Of a stretch of DNA of 64,000 bases, positions 1-7,728 are shown in pieces. Both the position numbers and the translations under genes were made by a program. The notes beneath the pieces are model-generated. The model saw only the letters and a program-made list of their open reading frames with translations, was not told where the DNA came from and did not search any database. This DNA is from Actinomycetospora straminea. Lineage in GTDB: Bacteria; Actinomycetota; Actinomycetes; Mycobacteriales; Pseudonocardiaceae. Location of the stretch: contig NZ_JAQZAN010000001.1 in the NCBI RefSeq assembly GCF_028737255.1, forward strand, positions 1 to 64,000, written 5' to 3'. Each line of letters opens with the position of its first letter. Positions within the stretch are counted from its first letter, which is position 1.

Positions 1-51
1 CGGTCACCACCCCATCACCAGGTGATCAGGACGGCGGGCCCACCCTCACAG

Positions 52-564
52 TCAGCCCTCGGTGCCCATGGCCAGCTTGCCGAGCATGTCGCGGGCCTTC
101 TCGGCGTTGCGGGGCTGGCAGAGGACGTCGTAGCGCCCGGCCACGATCTGGCTCTGCGAGGTGAAGTCGCGCCGGCCGCGGGAGGCGCCGTAGGTGATGG
201 CGCCCGAGACCACGCCGAACACGATGCCGATGACCAGGCCGGTCAGGATCGAGGCGAGGCCGCCGGTGGGCGAGAGCAGCGAGAGCACCAGGCCCACGAA
301 CAGACCCAGCCACGCCCCGGACGCCGCGCCCGTGAGCAGCACGCGCCCCCAGGTCAGGCGACCGATGACCCGCTCGACGAGCATGAGGTCGACGCCGACG
401 ATGGTCACGTCGGCGACGGGGAAGTCGTTGTCCGCCAGGTGGTCGACCGCGCGCTGGGCTTCCTCGTACTTGGCGTAGGAGCCCACCGGCCAGCCGGACG
501 GCGGCTCGGGGAGGTTGGGCAGCCCGGGCTGGGTACCGGGTCGGCCGGTGAACGGCGCAGTCAC
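52..564 (-). CDS. General stress protein 17M-like membrane protein
   Basis: This 170-residue protein has a GSP17M-type domain. The N-terminal third (PVGSYAKYEEAQRAVDHLADNDFP, split by eye into a short alpha/beta unit) matches the stress-protein family. It is followed by two hydrophobic helices around residues 75-125 with the Gly-rich turn LLTGAASGAWLGLF. A polar tail ends in KARDMLGKLAMG. Orthologues in mycobacteria (Rv1234 type) sit near the same mgtE-like and mrp genes found here. The role is presumed membrane-associated stress response; no catalytic residues are visible. The ATG at 564 is the only good start. It is transcribed away from the acyl-CoA dehydrogenase downstream end, with about 105 bp between them. 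Confidence 0.75.
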   Translation of the reverse strand: MTAPFTGRPGTQPGLPNLPEPPSGWPVGSYAKYEEAQRAVDHLADNDFPVADVTIVGVDLMLVERVIGRLTWGRVLLTGAASGAWLGLFVGLVLSLLSPTGGLASILTGLVIGIVFGVVSGAITYGASRGRRDFTSQSQIVAGRYDVLCQPRNAEKARDMLGKLAMGTEG

Positions 565-669
565 GACGATTCCTCGCTGTCCTCTCGACGGTTGGCGTCC
601 CGTACAACGCGGGACGCGGCCCGGGAGTGCCCGGGCCGGTACCGGTGTGACGGAGGACGGTACCGCCGA

Positions 670-1863
670 TCAGCGCAGCTTGTAGTCCTTGAGCAGCCCG
701 CGGCTGATGATCGTCTTCTGGATCTCCGAGGTGCCCTCGCCGATGAGCAGGAACGGCGCCTCGCGCATGAGGCGCTCGATCTCGTACTCCTTCGAGTAGC
801 CGTAGCCGCCGTGGATGCGGAACGACTCCTCGGTGACCTCCTTGCAGTACTCCGAGGCGATCATCTTGGCCATCCCGGCCTCGACGTCGTTGCGCTCGCC
901 GCGGTCCTTGAGGCGCGCGGCGTTGACCATCATGTGGTGCGCGGCCTCGACCTTGGTGGCCATCTCGGCGAGCTTGAACGAGATCGCCTGGTGCTGGGCG
1001 ATCGGCTTGCCGAACGTGGAGCGCTGCTGGGCGTACTCGATGCCGAGCTCGAAGGCGCGGATCGCGATGCCGCAGGCGCGGGCGGCGACGTTGACGCGGC
1101 CGACCTCGACGCCGTCCATCATCTGCGCGAAGCCCTTGCCGGGTGCGTGGCCCAGCACCTGCGACTGCGGGATGCGGAAGCCGTCGAACACCATCTCGGT
1201 GGTGTCGACGCCCTTGTAGCCCATCTTGTCGATCTTGCCGGGGATGCTGAGGCCCTCGGCGACCTTCCCGAAGCCGCGCTCCTTGTCGACGAGGATCGTC
1301 GTCAGGTTCTGGTACGGCTTCTCGGCGCCCTCGTCGGTCTTGACCAGCACCGCCGACAGGTTCGACGACCCGCCGTTGGTCAGCCACATCTTGGCGCCGT
1401 TGACGACGTAGTCGTCGCCGTCGGCCTTGGCGCTGGTCTTGATGGCCGCGACGTCGGAGCCGAGGTCGGGCTCGGACATCGAGAACGACCCGGTGATCTC
1501 CCCGGTCGCCATCTTCGGCAGGTAGTGCGCCTTCTGCTCGGGCGTGCCGTGCTGGCGCAGCATGTAGGCGACGATGAAGTGGGTGTTGATGACGCCCGAG
1601 ACGCTCATCCACCCGCGCGCGATCTGCTCGACGACCAGCGCGTAGGTCAGCAGCGACTCGCCCAGACCGTCGTACTCTTCCGGGATCATGAGCCCGAACA
1701 GGCCCATCTCCTTCATCCCGTCGACGATGTCCTGCGGGTAGACGTCGTCGTGCTCGAGCTGCTGCGCGTGCGGGATGATCTCCTTGTCCACGAAGTCGCG
1801 GACCGTGGAGAGGATCTCCTGCTGCACATCGGTCAGGCCGGCGGTCTGGGCGAGGCGTGCCAT
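670..1863 (-). CDS. Acyl-CoA dehydrogenase
   Basis: This 397-residue flavoprotein should catalyse alpha,beta-dehydrogenation of an acyl-CoA, passing electrons to ETF. Family signatures are visible: SMSEPDLGSDVAAIKT (FAD/substrate loop, about residue 125), MWLTNGGSSNLSAV, the quaternary-contact region ARACGIAIRAFELGIEYAQQR, and the C-terminal RIHGGYGYSKEYEIER followed by GEGTSEIQK, which carries the catalytic Glu. The ATG at 1863 has an AGGAG about 8 nt upstream. It follows the CitE-like lyase by 43 bp on the same strand, so the two are probably one transcript. CitE-acyl-CoA dehydrogenase pairs are known in mycobacterial leucine-type branched acyl-CoA catabolism (fadE19/Rv2498c). The exact chain specificity here is inferred only. 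Confidence 0.9.
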   Translation of the reverse strand: MARLAQTAGLTDVQQEILSTVRDFVDKEIIPHAQQLEHDDVYPQDIVDGMKEMGLFGLMIPEEYDGLGESLLTYALVVEQIARGWMSVSGVINTHFIVAYMLRQHGTPEQKAHYLPKMATGEITGSFSMSEPDLGSDVAAIKTSAKADGDDYVVNGAKMWLTNGGSSNLSAVLVKTDEGAEKPYQNLTTILVDKERGFGKVAEGLSIPGKIDKMGYKGVDTTEMVFDGFRIPQSQVLGHAPGKGFAQMMDGVEVGRVNVAARACGIAIRAFELGIEYAQQRSTFGKPIAQHQAISFKLAEMATKVEAAHHMMVNAARLKDRGERNDVEAGMAKMIASEYCKEVTEESFRIHGGYGYSKEYEIERLMREAPFLLIGEGTSEIQKTIISRGLLKDYKLR

Positions 1864-1906
1864 GCGTGGTGCTCCTGCTGCGTAGAAGTTACCGACGAGT
1901 GTGTGC

Positions 1907-2911
1907 TCAGCTCTCCGGCGGCGTCCACCGCTCGCCGCGGGACATGCCCGCCGCGCGGCCCTTGCCCGCGATGACCAGCGCCATCTTGCGCGACGCCTCG
2001 TCGATCATCTCGTCGCCGAGCATCGCGGAGCCCTTGGCGCCGCCCGCCTCCGAGGTGAACCAGTCGTAGGCGTCGAGGATGTTCTCGGCGTGGTCGTAGT
2101 CCTCCTGCGACGGCGAGAAGGTCTCGTTCGCGGCGTCGATCTGGCCGGGGTGGAGCACCCACTTGCCGTCGTAGCCGAGCGCGGCGGCGCGGTTCGCGAC
2201 GCGGCGGAAGCCGTCGACGTCGCGGATCTGCAGGTAGGGGCCGTCGATGGCCTGCAGGTCGTTGGCCCGCGCGGCCATGAGGATCTGCATGAGGATGTAG
2301 TGGTAGGCGTCGCCCTCGGTGTAGCCGGGGGGCTGCTCGCCGACGACCAGCGACTTCATGTTGATCGAGGCCATGAAGTCGGCCGGGCCGAAGACGATGG
2401 TCTCCAGGCGCGGGCTCGACTCGGCGATCGCGACCACGTTGTTGAGCCCGCGCGCGTTCTCGATCTGCGCCTCGATGCCCAGCCGGCCGACCTCGAGGCC
2501 CATCGTCTTCTCGATCTGCGTGAGCAGCATGTCGAGCGCGTGGACCTGCTCGGGCGTCTGGACCTTCGGCAGCATGATCGCGTCGAGGTTGGCCCCGGCG
2601 CCCTCCACGACCTCGGTGACGTCGCGGTAGGTCCACTCGGTGGTCCAGTCGTTGACGCGCACGACGCGCGTCTTGCCCTCCCAGCCGCCCTCGTTGAGCG
2701 CGGCCACGATCGTCTTGCGGGCCTCGGGCTTCACCAGCGGCGCGCAGGCGTCCTCGAGGTCGAGGAAGACCTGGTCGGCGGGCAGGGTGCGGGCCTTGTC
2801 GATGAACTTCTGGCTCGACCCGGGCACCGCCAGGCACGACCGGCGGGGGCGGTTCACGACACTCACGAGACTGCTGACCTCCTCGTCGACACTGGCCGCC
2901 GATGCTGACAC
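1907..2911 (-). CDS. HpcH/HpaI (CitE-like) acyl-CoA ester lyase
   Basis: This 334-residue TIM-barrel lyase belongs to the CitE/malyl-CoA lyase group. Visible are the N-terminal RPRRSCLAVPGSS CoA-binding motif, QVFLDLEDACAP with a metal/CoA-binding acidic pair, IEAQIENARGLNNV with the metal-binding Glu, and VFGPADFMAS with the Asp ligand. The protein is longer than a citrate-lyase beta subunit and there is no citD/citF nearby, so an anaerobic citrate lyase is excluded. A malyl-, citramalyl- or HMG-CoA-type lyase is likely. It lies 43 bp upstream of the acyl-CoA dehydrogenase. It diverges from the MgtE-like gene across a 100-bp region holding the perfect palindrome TCACCGGTGA. Confidence 0.85.
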   Translation of the reverse strand: MSASAASVDEEVSSLVSVVNRPRRSCLAVPGSSQKFIDKARTLPADQVFLDLEDACAPLVKPEARKTIVAALNEGGWEGKTRVVRVNDWTTEWTYRDVTEVVEGAGANLDAIMLPKVQTPEQVHALDMLLTQIEKTMGLEVGRLGIEAQIENARGLNNVVAIAESSPRLETIVFGPADFMASINMKSLVVGEQPPGYTEGDAYHYILMQILMAARANDLQAIDGPYLQIRDVDGFRRVANRAAALGYDGKWVLHPGQIDAANETFSPSQEDYDHAENILDAYDWFTSEAGGAKGSAMLGDEMIDEASRKMALVIAGKGRAAGMSRGERWTPPES

Positions 2912-2948
2912 GGACGGTCACGGCGCATCGGCCGAGGTGGCGACCCTC

Positions 2949-2958
2949 TCACCGGTGA
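2949..2958. promoter_or_regulatory. 10-bp palindrome in divergent region
   Basis: TCACCGGTGA is a perfect palindrome midway between the divergent starts of the CitE-like lyase (2911) and the MgtE-like gene (3012). It could be an operator, but no regulator is encoded next to it, and chance in GC-rich DNA is not excluded. Confidence 0.25.
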
Positions 2959-2999
2959 CTCGATCCAGCCGCACGGCACGACCGGCGGCGCGCGACCGT

Positions 3000-3005
3000 T
3001 AACCT
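3000..3005 (+). promoter_or_regulatory. -10 motif TAACCT, leaderless candidate
   Basis: TAACCT lies 6 nt before the GTG at 3012, so transcription would begin at or next to the start codon. No Shine-Dalgarno is present. Confidence 0.4.
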
Positions 3006-3011
3006 GCTGCC

Positions 3012-4313
3012 GTGACTACCGCCATGTCCAGGGTGTTCGTGGCCCGCATGGTCGGGCTGCCCGTCCTGGGCCCGGACGGCGAGCGGATCGGCCGCGTGCG
3101 CGACGCGGTGTGCGCGGTCGCGGTCGGCCCGCGGCCACCTCGCGTGCTCGGCCTCGTCGTCGGGGTGGGCTCGCGGCGGCGGATCTTCGTGCCGATGCTG
3201 CGGGTGACGGCGGTGGACGCGGCGGCGGTCACGCTCGCGACGGGGCAGGTCAACCTGCGGGCCTTCGCCCAGCGCCCCAACGAGGTGCTCGTCGTCGGCG
3301 AGATGCTCGACGCCCGCGTGCGGGTGGTCGACCACGACGCCGACGCGCAGGTCGTCGACGTGCTCATGGAGCACCAGCGCAGCCGCGACTGGCTGGTCAC
3401 GCGCCTGGCGGTGCGCGAGCTGGTCGGGCGGCTGGGCCGGCGGGGCCCCGTGCAGGTGCTGCCGTGGGCGGCGATCTCCGGGCTCTCGCTCTCGGAGACC
3501 GGGCAGGGCACCGAGCAGCTGCTCTCGACGTTCGAGGACATGCGCCCGGCCGACATCGCGCACGCGCTGATGGACCTGCCGCAGCGTCGCCGCCACGACG
3601 TCGCCGACGGCCTGGGCGACGACCGGCTCGCCGACGTGCTCGAGGAGCTCCCGTCGTCCGAGCAGCAGGACCTCCTGCGCCACCTGTCCACCGAGCGCGC
3701 CGCCGACGTGCTCGAGGAGATGGACCCCGACGACGCCGCCGACCTGCTCGCGGACCTCCCCGGCGCCGAGTCCGAGGAGTTGCTCGGTCTCATGGAGCCC
3801 GAGGAGTCCGAGCCGGTCCGCCGCCTGCTGACCTACTCGTCGGACACGGCGGGCGGGCTCATGACGCCCGAGCCGATCGTGCTCCAGCCCGGCGCGACGA
3901 TCGCCGAGGCGCTCGCCCACGTCCGCAACCCCGACATCACCCCGGCGCTGGCGTCGATGGTGTTCGTCTGCCGGCCGCCCACCGCCACGCCGACCGGGCG
4001 CTACCTCGGCTGCGTGCACGCCCAGCGGCTGCTGCGCGAGGCGCCGTCGGAGCTGGTCGCGGGCGTGCTCGACGCCGAGCTCACGCGGCTGGGGCCCGAG
4101 GCGTCGCTCGCCGAGGTCACCCGCTACTTCGCGACCTACAACCTCGTCTGCGGGCCCGTCATCGACGAGGGCGGGCACCTGGTCGGCGCCGTCACCGTCG
4201 ACGACGTCCTCGACCACCTGCTGCCCGAGGACTGGCGCTCGCAGCCCGACCCGGAACCGGGCCGGACGGCACCGGCCCCGCCGGTCGCGCCGGCAGGAGG
4301 CGGTCGTGCCTGA
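3012..4313 (+). CDS. PRC-barrel/MgtE_N/CBS protein without channel domain
   Basis: This 433-residue protein is a soluble relative of the Mg2+ transporter MgtE. Residues 1-150 hold a PRC-barrel-like beta domain (LPVLGPDGERIGRVRDAV). Residues about 170-280 form the MgtE N-terminal superhelix (DMRPADIAHALMDLPQRRR, RAADVLEEMDPDDAADLL). Residues about 290-410 carry a CBS pair (GLMTPEPIVLQPGATIAEAL, GHLVGAVTVDDVLDHLLP). The five-helix MgtE membrane domain is absent, so it cannot be a channel itself. The same form is conserved in mycobacteria (Rv1232c). The downstream DUF1003 membrane protein overlaps its stop codon, suggesting the two act together. An internal ATG at 3024 is an alternative start; I prefer GTG 3012 because of the -10 spacing. 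Confidence 0.85.
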   Translation: MTTAMSRVFVARMVGLPVLGPDGERIGRVRDAVCAVAVGPRPPRVLGLVVGVGSRRRIFVPMLRVTAVDAAAVTLATGQVNLRAFAQRPNEVLVVGEMLDARVRVVDHDADAQVVDVLMEHQRSRDWLVTRLAVRELVGRLGRRGPVQVLPWAAISGLSLSETGQGTEQLLSTFEDMRPADIAHALMDLPQRRRHDVADGLGDDRLADVLEELPSSEQQDLLRHLSTERAADVLEEMDPDDAADLLADLPGAESEELLGLMEPEESEPVRRLLTYSSDTAGGLMTPEPIVLQPGATIAEALAHVRNPDITPALASMVFVCRPPTATPTGRYLGCVHAQRLLREAPSELVAGVLDAELTRLGPEASLAEVTRYFATYNLVCGPVIDEGGHLVGAVTVDDVLDHLLPEDWRSQPDPEPGRTAPAPPVAPAGGGRA

Positions 4314-4944
4314 GCCCACCACCCGCCGGCGCCTCGACCAGCCCGCCGGCACCCGCCGCATCCGCCTCACCGTCGACACCGAGTGGTTCGCGCGCGTCGC
4401 CGAGCGCCTCGCCCGCTTCCTCGGCACCGGGACGTTCCTGCTGTGGCAGTCGGTGATCGTCGTCACCTGGATCACGCTCAACGTCTTCGCGATCAGCCTG
4501 CAGTGGGACCCCTACCCGTTCATCCTGCTCAACCTCGCGTTCTCGACGCAGGCCGCGTACGCCGCGCCGCTGATCCTGCTGGCGCAGAACCGCCAGGACG
4601 ACCGCGACCGCGTCTCCCTCGAGGAGGACCGCACCCGCGCCGGGCGGCTCTCGGCCGAGACCGAGTACCTCGCCCGCGAGCTGGCGTCGATGCGGCTGCA
4701 GCTCGGCGAGGTCGTCACCCGCGACTACCTGCGCGGCGAGCTGGAGCAGGCCCGCGGCATCCGGGACGGCGCCCGGGAGGGCGACCGGTCGGGCAAGCCG
4801 GACAAGGCCCTGGAGAAGGCGGTCACCAAGGCCGTGGACCGCGCGGTCAACCGCACGCTCGACGACGCCGTGGAGCGTGCCCTGGTCCGTGCCCTCGAGC
4901 AGCGGGCCCTCGCCGCGGAGGGCGAGCGGACCAACGGGCGCTGA
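4306..4944 (+). CDS. DUF1003 membrane protein
   Basis: This is a 212-residue DUF1003 protein. Two hydrophobic helices lie at about residues 42-62 (GTFLLWQSVIVVTWITLNVF) and 72-92 (PFILLNLAFSTQAAYAAPL), with the conserved WDPYPFILLNL between them. The QNRQDDRDR motif follows, then a long charged, probably coiled-coil C-terminal half (residues 100-205). The GTG start has AGGAGG at 4296-4301 and overlaps the end of the MgtE-like gene by 8 nt, so the two are translationally coupled. DUF1003 proteins are widespread and uncharacterised. The fixed pairing with a soluble MgtE/CBS protein suggests a shared cation-sensing or transport role, which is inference. Confidence 0.85.
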   Translation: MPEPTTRRRLDQPAGTRRIRLTVDTEWFARVAERLARFLGTGTFLLWQSVIVVTWITLNVFAISLQWDPYPFILLNLAFSTQAAYAAPLILLAQNRQDDRDRVSLEEDRTRAGRLSAETEYLARELASMRLQLGEVVTRDYLRGELEQARGIRDGAREGDRSGKPDKALEKAVTKAVDRAVNRTLDDAVERALVRALEQRALAAEGERTNGR

Positions 4945-5000
4945 GTGTGCTCCCGGTGCCGTCATCGCCCGCGCACGGGGCGTGACGCGCACCGCCTGCC

Positions 5001-5028
5001 GTGCCGGAGCCCCGCGGGTGACCGGCAC
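5001..5028. promoter_or_regulatory. Inverted repeat GTGCCGG/CCGGCAC before mrp promoter
   Basis: Seven-base arms at 5001-5007 and 5022-5028 enclose a 14-nt loop. They lie directly upstream of a TAGCAT -10-like hexamer (5030-5035) in the 192-bp gap between the DUF1003 gene and mrp. The repeat may be the DUF1003 terminator or an operator of mrp. It leaves a roughly 100-nt mrp leader. Confidence 0.3.
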
Positions 5029-5136
5029 GTAGCATGGGGGTGAGCCGACGGGGGCCTCACGCCTCCGCCCCGGTGCCCCGGCGGGTCCCCCGCGGTGCGT
5101 GGGCCCGGGTGTCCTCGAGATGTCGAGAAGGGTCCG

Positions 5137-6273
5137 ATGGCCGCAGCACCATCCGTCGACGCGATCCGGTCAGCACTGGCCGGCGTCGAGGATCCCGAGA
5201 TCCACCGCCCGATCACCGAGCTGGGCATGGTCAAGGACATCAACGTCCTCGACCACGGCAAGGTCGAGATCGGCGTCTACCTCACCGTGGCCGGCTGCCC
5301 GATGAAGGAGACGATCACCCAGCGGGTCACCTCGGCGGTGTCCGCCGTCTCGGGTGTCACCGCCGTGTCGGTCGACCTCGACGTCATGAACGACGAGCAG
5401 CGCCGCGAGCTGCGCAAGACGGTGCGCGGCGACGCCGACGAGCCCGTCATCCCGTTCGCCCAGCCCGGCTCGCTGACGCGCGTCTACGCCGTCGCGTCGG
5501 GCAAGGGCGGGGTCGGCAAGTCGTCGGTGACGGTCAACCTGGCCGCCGCGATGGCCGACCGCGGCCTGTCGGTCGGCGTGGTCGACGCCGACATCTACGG
5601 CCACTCGGTGCCGCGCATGCTCGGCACCGACGACCGGCCCACCAAGGTCGACGACATGATCCTCCCGCCGCAGGCCCACGGCGTGAAGGTCATCTCGATC
5701 GGCATGTTCACCCCGGGCAACACCCCGGTCGTCTGGCGCGGCCCGATGCTGCACCGCGCCCTGCAGCAGTTCCTCGCCGACGTCTTCTGGGGCGACCTCG
5801 ACATCCTGCTGCTCGACCTGCCCCCGGGCACCGGCGACATCGCCATCTCGGTCGCGCAGCTGATCCCGAGCGCCGAGCTGCTCGTCGTCACCACGCCGCA
5901 GCAGGCCGCCGCCGAGGTCGCCGAGCGCGCCGGCGCCATCTCGCTGCAGACCCGCCAGCGCCTGGCCGGGGTCGTCGAGAACATGTCGTGGATGGACATG
6001 CCCGACGGCTCGCGCCTCGACCTGTTCGGGTCGGGCGGCGGGCAGGCCGTGGCCGACTCGCTGGCGAAGTCGGTGGGCGGGAACGTGCCGCTGCTGGGCC
6101 AGATCCCGATCGACACCCGCCTGCGCGAGGGCGGCGACGCCGGCGTCCCGCTGGTGCTCAGCCAGCCGGAGTCCGCCGCCGGCGCCGCCCTGCGCGCCGT
6201 CGCCGAGAAGCTCTCGGTGCGCTCGCGCGGCCTCGCGGGCATGTCGCTCAACATCTCGCCCGCGGGCCGCTAG
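5137..6273 (+). CDS. mrp: Mrp/ApbC-family Fe-S carrier P-loop ATPase
   Basis: This 378-residue protein has an N-terminal MIP18/DUF59 domain (residues 5-85, VEDPEIHRPITELGMVKDI with AGCPMKETI) and a ParA/MinD-like P-loop ATPase (GKGGVGKSS, about residue 122; LDLPPGTGD as Walker B). It should load or carry Fe-S clusters onto apoproteins in the cytosol. The CxxC that ligates the cluster in Nbp35/ApbC proteins is absent: after VVENMSW the sequence reads MDMPDGSRLDLFG, as in mycobacterial Mrp. The start is the ATG at 5137, preceded by GAGAAGGG; an upstream GTG at 5095 lacks a ribosome binding site. It converges on rsgA across a hairpin-rich gap. Confidence 0.9.
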   Translation: MAAAPSVDAIRSALAGVEDPEIHRPITELGMVKDINVLDHGKVEIGVYLTVAGCPMKETITQRVTSAVSAVSGVTAVSVDLDVMNDEQRRELRKTVRGDADEPVIPFAQPGSLTRVYAVASGKGGVGKSSVTVNLAAAMADRGLSVGVVDADIYGHSVPRMLGTDDRPTKVDDMILPPQAHGVKVISIGMFTPGNTPVVWRGPMLHRALQQFLADVFWGDLDILLLDLPPGTGDIAISVAQLIPSAELLVVTTPQQAAAEVAERAGAISLQTRQRLAGVVENMSWMDMPDGSRLDLFGSGGGQAVADSLAKSVGGNVPLLGQIPIDTRLREGGDAGVPLVLSQPESAAGAALRAVAEKLSVRSRGLAGMSLNISPAGR

Positions 6274-6304
6274 TCACCTCCCCGCGTCGGTCGCCGTCCG
6301 GGTC

Positions 6305-6431
6305 GCAGCGAACGCGCTGTTCGCTGCCTCTAGGCGTACGAAGTCCGCGTTCGCTCGCGGGCTCGCGTTCGCCTCCGGCGGGCGAATGCGCTGTTCGCTG
6401 CCTCTACGCGTACGAACAGCGCGTTCGCTGC
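6305..6431. repeat. Nested inverted/direct repeat between mrp and rsgA
   Basis: The outer arms 6305-6323 and 6413-6431 are perfect 19-bp inverted copies (the right arm reads CGAACAGCGCGTTCGCTGC). Inside, a 29-bp direct repeat (6314-6342 and 6388-6416) is 28/29 identical with a 74-bp period. Each copy begins with a short hairpin around GCGCTGTTCGC and continues GCTGCCTCTA. The element fills the junction of two convergent genes and could end transcription from both sides. There is no T-tract. Its layout resembles the repeat copies at 22.4 and 31.9 kb. Confidence 0.75.
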
Positions 6432-6441
6432 AGCACGCCGG

Positions 6442-7488
6442 TCACCGCCCCCGCGCCCGGTACGCCGCGCGCTGGTCCTTGGTGACCTGCTTCCAGCGCC
6501 CCCGACGCTCGGCCGCGAGCCGGGCGTCGGTGCGCGCCGCCGCCCACTCGTCCTCGCGCACGAGCTTGCGGTAGGCCTCGAGCCGCCGCGCCGGGAGCGT
6601 CCCGCCCCCGACGGCGTCCTGCACCGCGCAGCCGGGCTCGCGGTCGTGGGCGCAGTCGGCGAACCGGCACGCCTCGGCGAGCTCGACGACGTCGGCGAAG
6701 GCGCGGTCGATGCCCTCGGCCGCGTCGCGGACGCCCACCGCCCGCAGGCCCGGGGTGTCGACGAGCACCCCGCCGCCGGGCAGGGGCAGCAGCTCGCGGT
6801 GCACCGTGGTGTGGCGGCCCTTCCCGTCGACGGCGCGGACCGCCCCGGTGGCCATCGTCTCGGCGCCGAGCAGCGCGTTGGCGAGCGTGGACTTGCCGGC
6901 GCCCGAGGGCCCGACGAGGACCGTGGTGCCGCGGGCGGCGGCCGCGACCTCGGCGAGCCCGTCGCCGGTCACGGCGCTGACGGGCACGACGTCGACGCCG
7001 GGGGCCGCGACGGCGAGGTCCCCGAGCGCGTCGACCAGCGCCTCGCCGTCCCGGTCGATCTTCGTGAGGACGACGACGGGCGTCGCCCCGCTCTCCCACG
7101 CGAGGGCGAGCAGGCGTTCGACGCGGCCGGTCCGCAGCCCGGTGTCGAGGGGCACGGTGACCAGGACCGTGTCGACGTTGGCGGCGAGGACCTGCGCGTC
7201 GGAGCGCCCGGAGACCGTGGCGCGGACGAGGGCGGTGCGCCGGGGCAGCACCGCGGTGACGGTGCCGTCACCGACGAGGACCCAGTCGCCGACGGCGAGG
7301 GCGTGACCGCGCGGGTCGGCGTGGACGCGGTCGTCGGCGGTGAGGACGTCGACCCGACCGCGGTCGACGCGGGCGACCCGCCCGGGCGCGGCGCCGTCGG
7401 CCGACCCGGGCACGAGCGCGGCCCACGCGTCGTCCCAGCCGTAGCGGGTGAGGGTGGTGTGGTCAGGGGTGGGAACAGCAGCGAGCAA
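6442..7488 (-). CDS. rsgA: Ribosome small-subunit-dependent GTPase A
   Basis: This circularly permuted GTPase matures the 30S subunit. An N-terminal OB-fold precedes the G4 motif (TKID, about residue 155) and G5, and then comes the P-loop GPSGAGKST (about residue 205) and G3 (VDTPGLR). The C-terminal zinc module CRFADCAHDREPGC has the expected Cys5/Cys/His/Cys spacing. The reading frame is open up to a GTG at 7554. I place the start at the TTG at 7488, just before VPTPDHTTLTRYGWDD, where the conserved N-terminus of this actinobacterial RsgA type begins; the start is uncertain. It converges with mrp. Confidence 0.88.
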   Translation of the reverse strand: MLAAVPTPDHTTLTRYGWDDAWAALVPGSADGAAPGRVARVDRGRVDVLTADDRVHADPRGHALAVGDWVLVGDGTVTAVLPRRTALVRATVSGRSDAQVLAANVDTVLVTVPLDTGLRTGRVERLLALAWESGATPVVVLTKIDRDGEALVDALGDLAVAAPGVDVVPVSAVTGDGLAEVAAAARGTTVLVGPSGAGKSTLANALLGAETMATGAVRAVDGKGRHTTVHRELLPLPGGGVLVDTPGLRAVGVRDAAEGIDRAFADVVELAEACRFADCAHDREPGCAVQDAVGGGTLPARRLEAYRKLVREDEWAAARTDARLAAERRGRWKQVTKDQRAAYRARGR

Positions 7489-7574
7489 CGGAGGAGGCCC
7501 TTCGAGGAGCCGCCGTCGGGCGACGGCGGGCAGGAGCCCTGGTGCGCGCAGCACTCGTCACGAGCCGGTCGGCG

Positions 7575-7628
7575 TCACCAGGAGGTGCGTCGGACGGCGC
7601 CCTTCATGGCGCCCGTGCGGGCGGCCAT
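7575..7628 (-). CDS. Possible 17-residue peptide, unknown
   Basis: The short frame reads MAARTGAMKGAVRRTSW and ends at TGA. It has a well-placed GAGGAG 8 nt upstream of the ATG, better than most genes here. It lies in the 170-bp gap between the ygiD-like gene and rsgA, on the same strand as both. It is basic and ends in Trp. It could be a leader peptide for rsgA or a small independent protein. I do not recognise it. Confidence 0.3.
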   Translation of the reverse strand: MAARTGAMKGAVRRTSW

Positions 7629-7728
7629 GGCGTTCACTCCTCGAACGGTTCCCCGGGGATCGACCTCCCCGGACGGAGCCAGCATGCTCCCCCGGCGCCG
7701 GCGCGCGCCAGAGCGTTTCCCGTGACCG

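Noticed and set aside
1-51. Palindrome ATCACCAGGTGAT at positions 14-26 as an operator
   Set aside because: It lies downstream of a stop codon at the window edge. The neighbouring gene is not visible, so no role can be assigned.
22-1974. 650-codon open frame on the plus strand over the acyl-CoA dehydrogenase
   Set aside because: It is an antisense shadow of the dehydrogenase and stress-protein genes, produced by GC-rich third positions. Its amino-acid composition is Arg/Ala/His-heavy with no motif.
6309-6323. CGAAC-N5-GTTCG at the mrp/rsgA junction, similar to a LexA box
   Set aside because: The actinobacterial SOS box needs N4 (CGAAC-N4-GTTCG). The spacing is N5 in both occurrences and the site lies downstream of two genes, so it is a repeat hairpin, not an operator.
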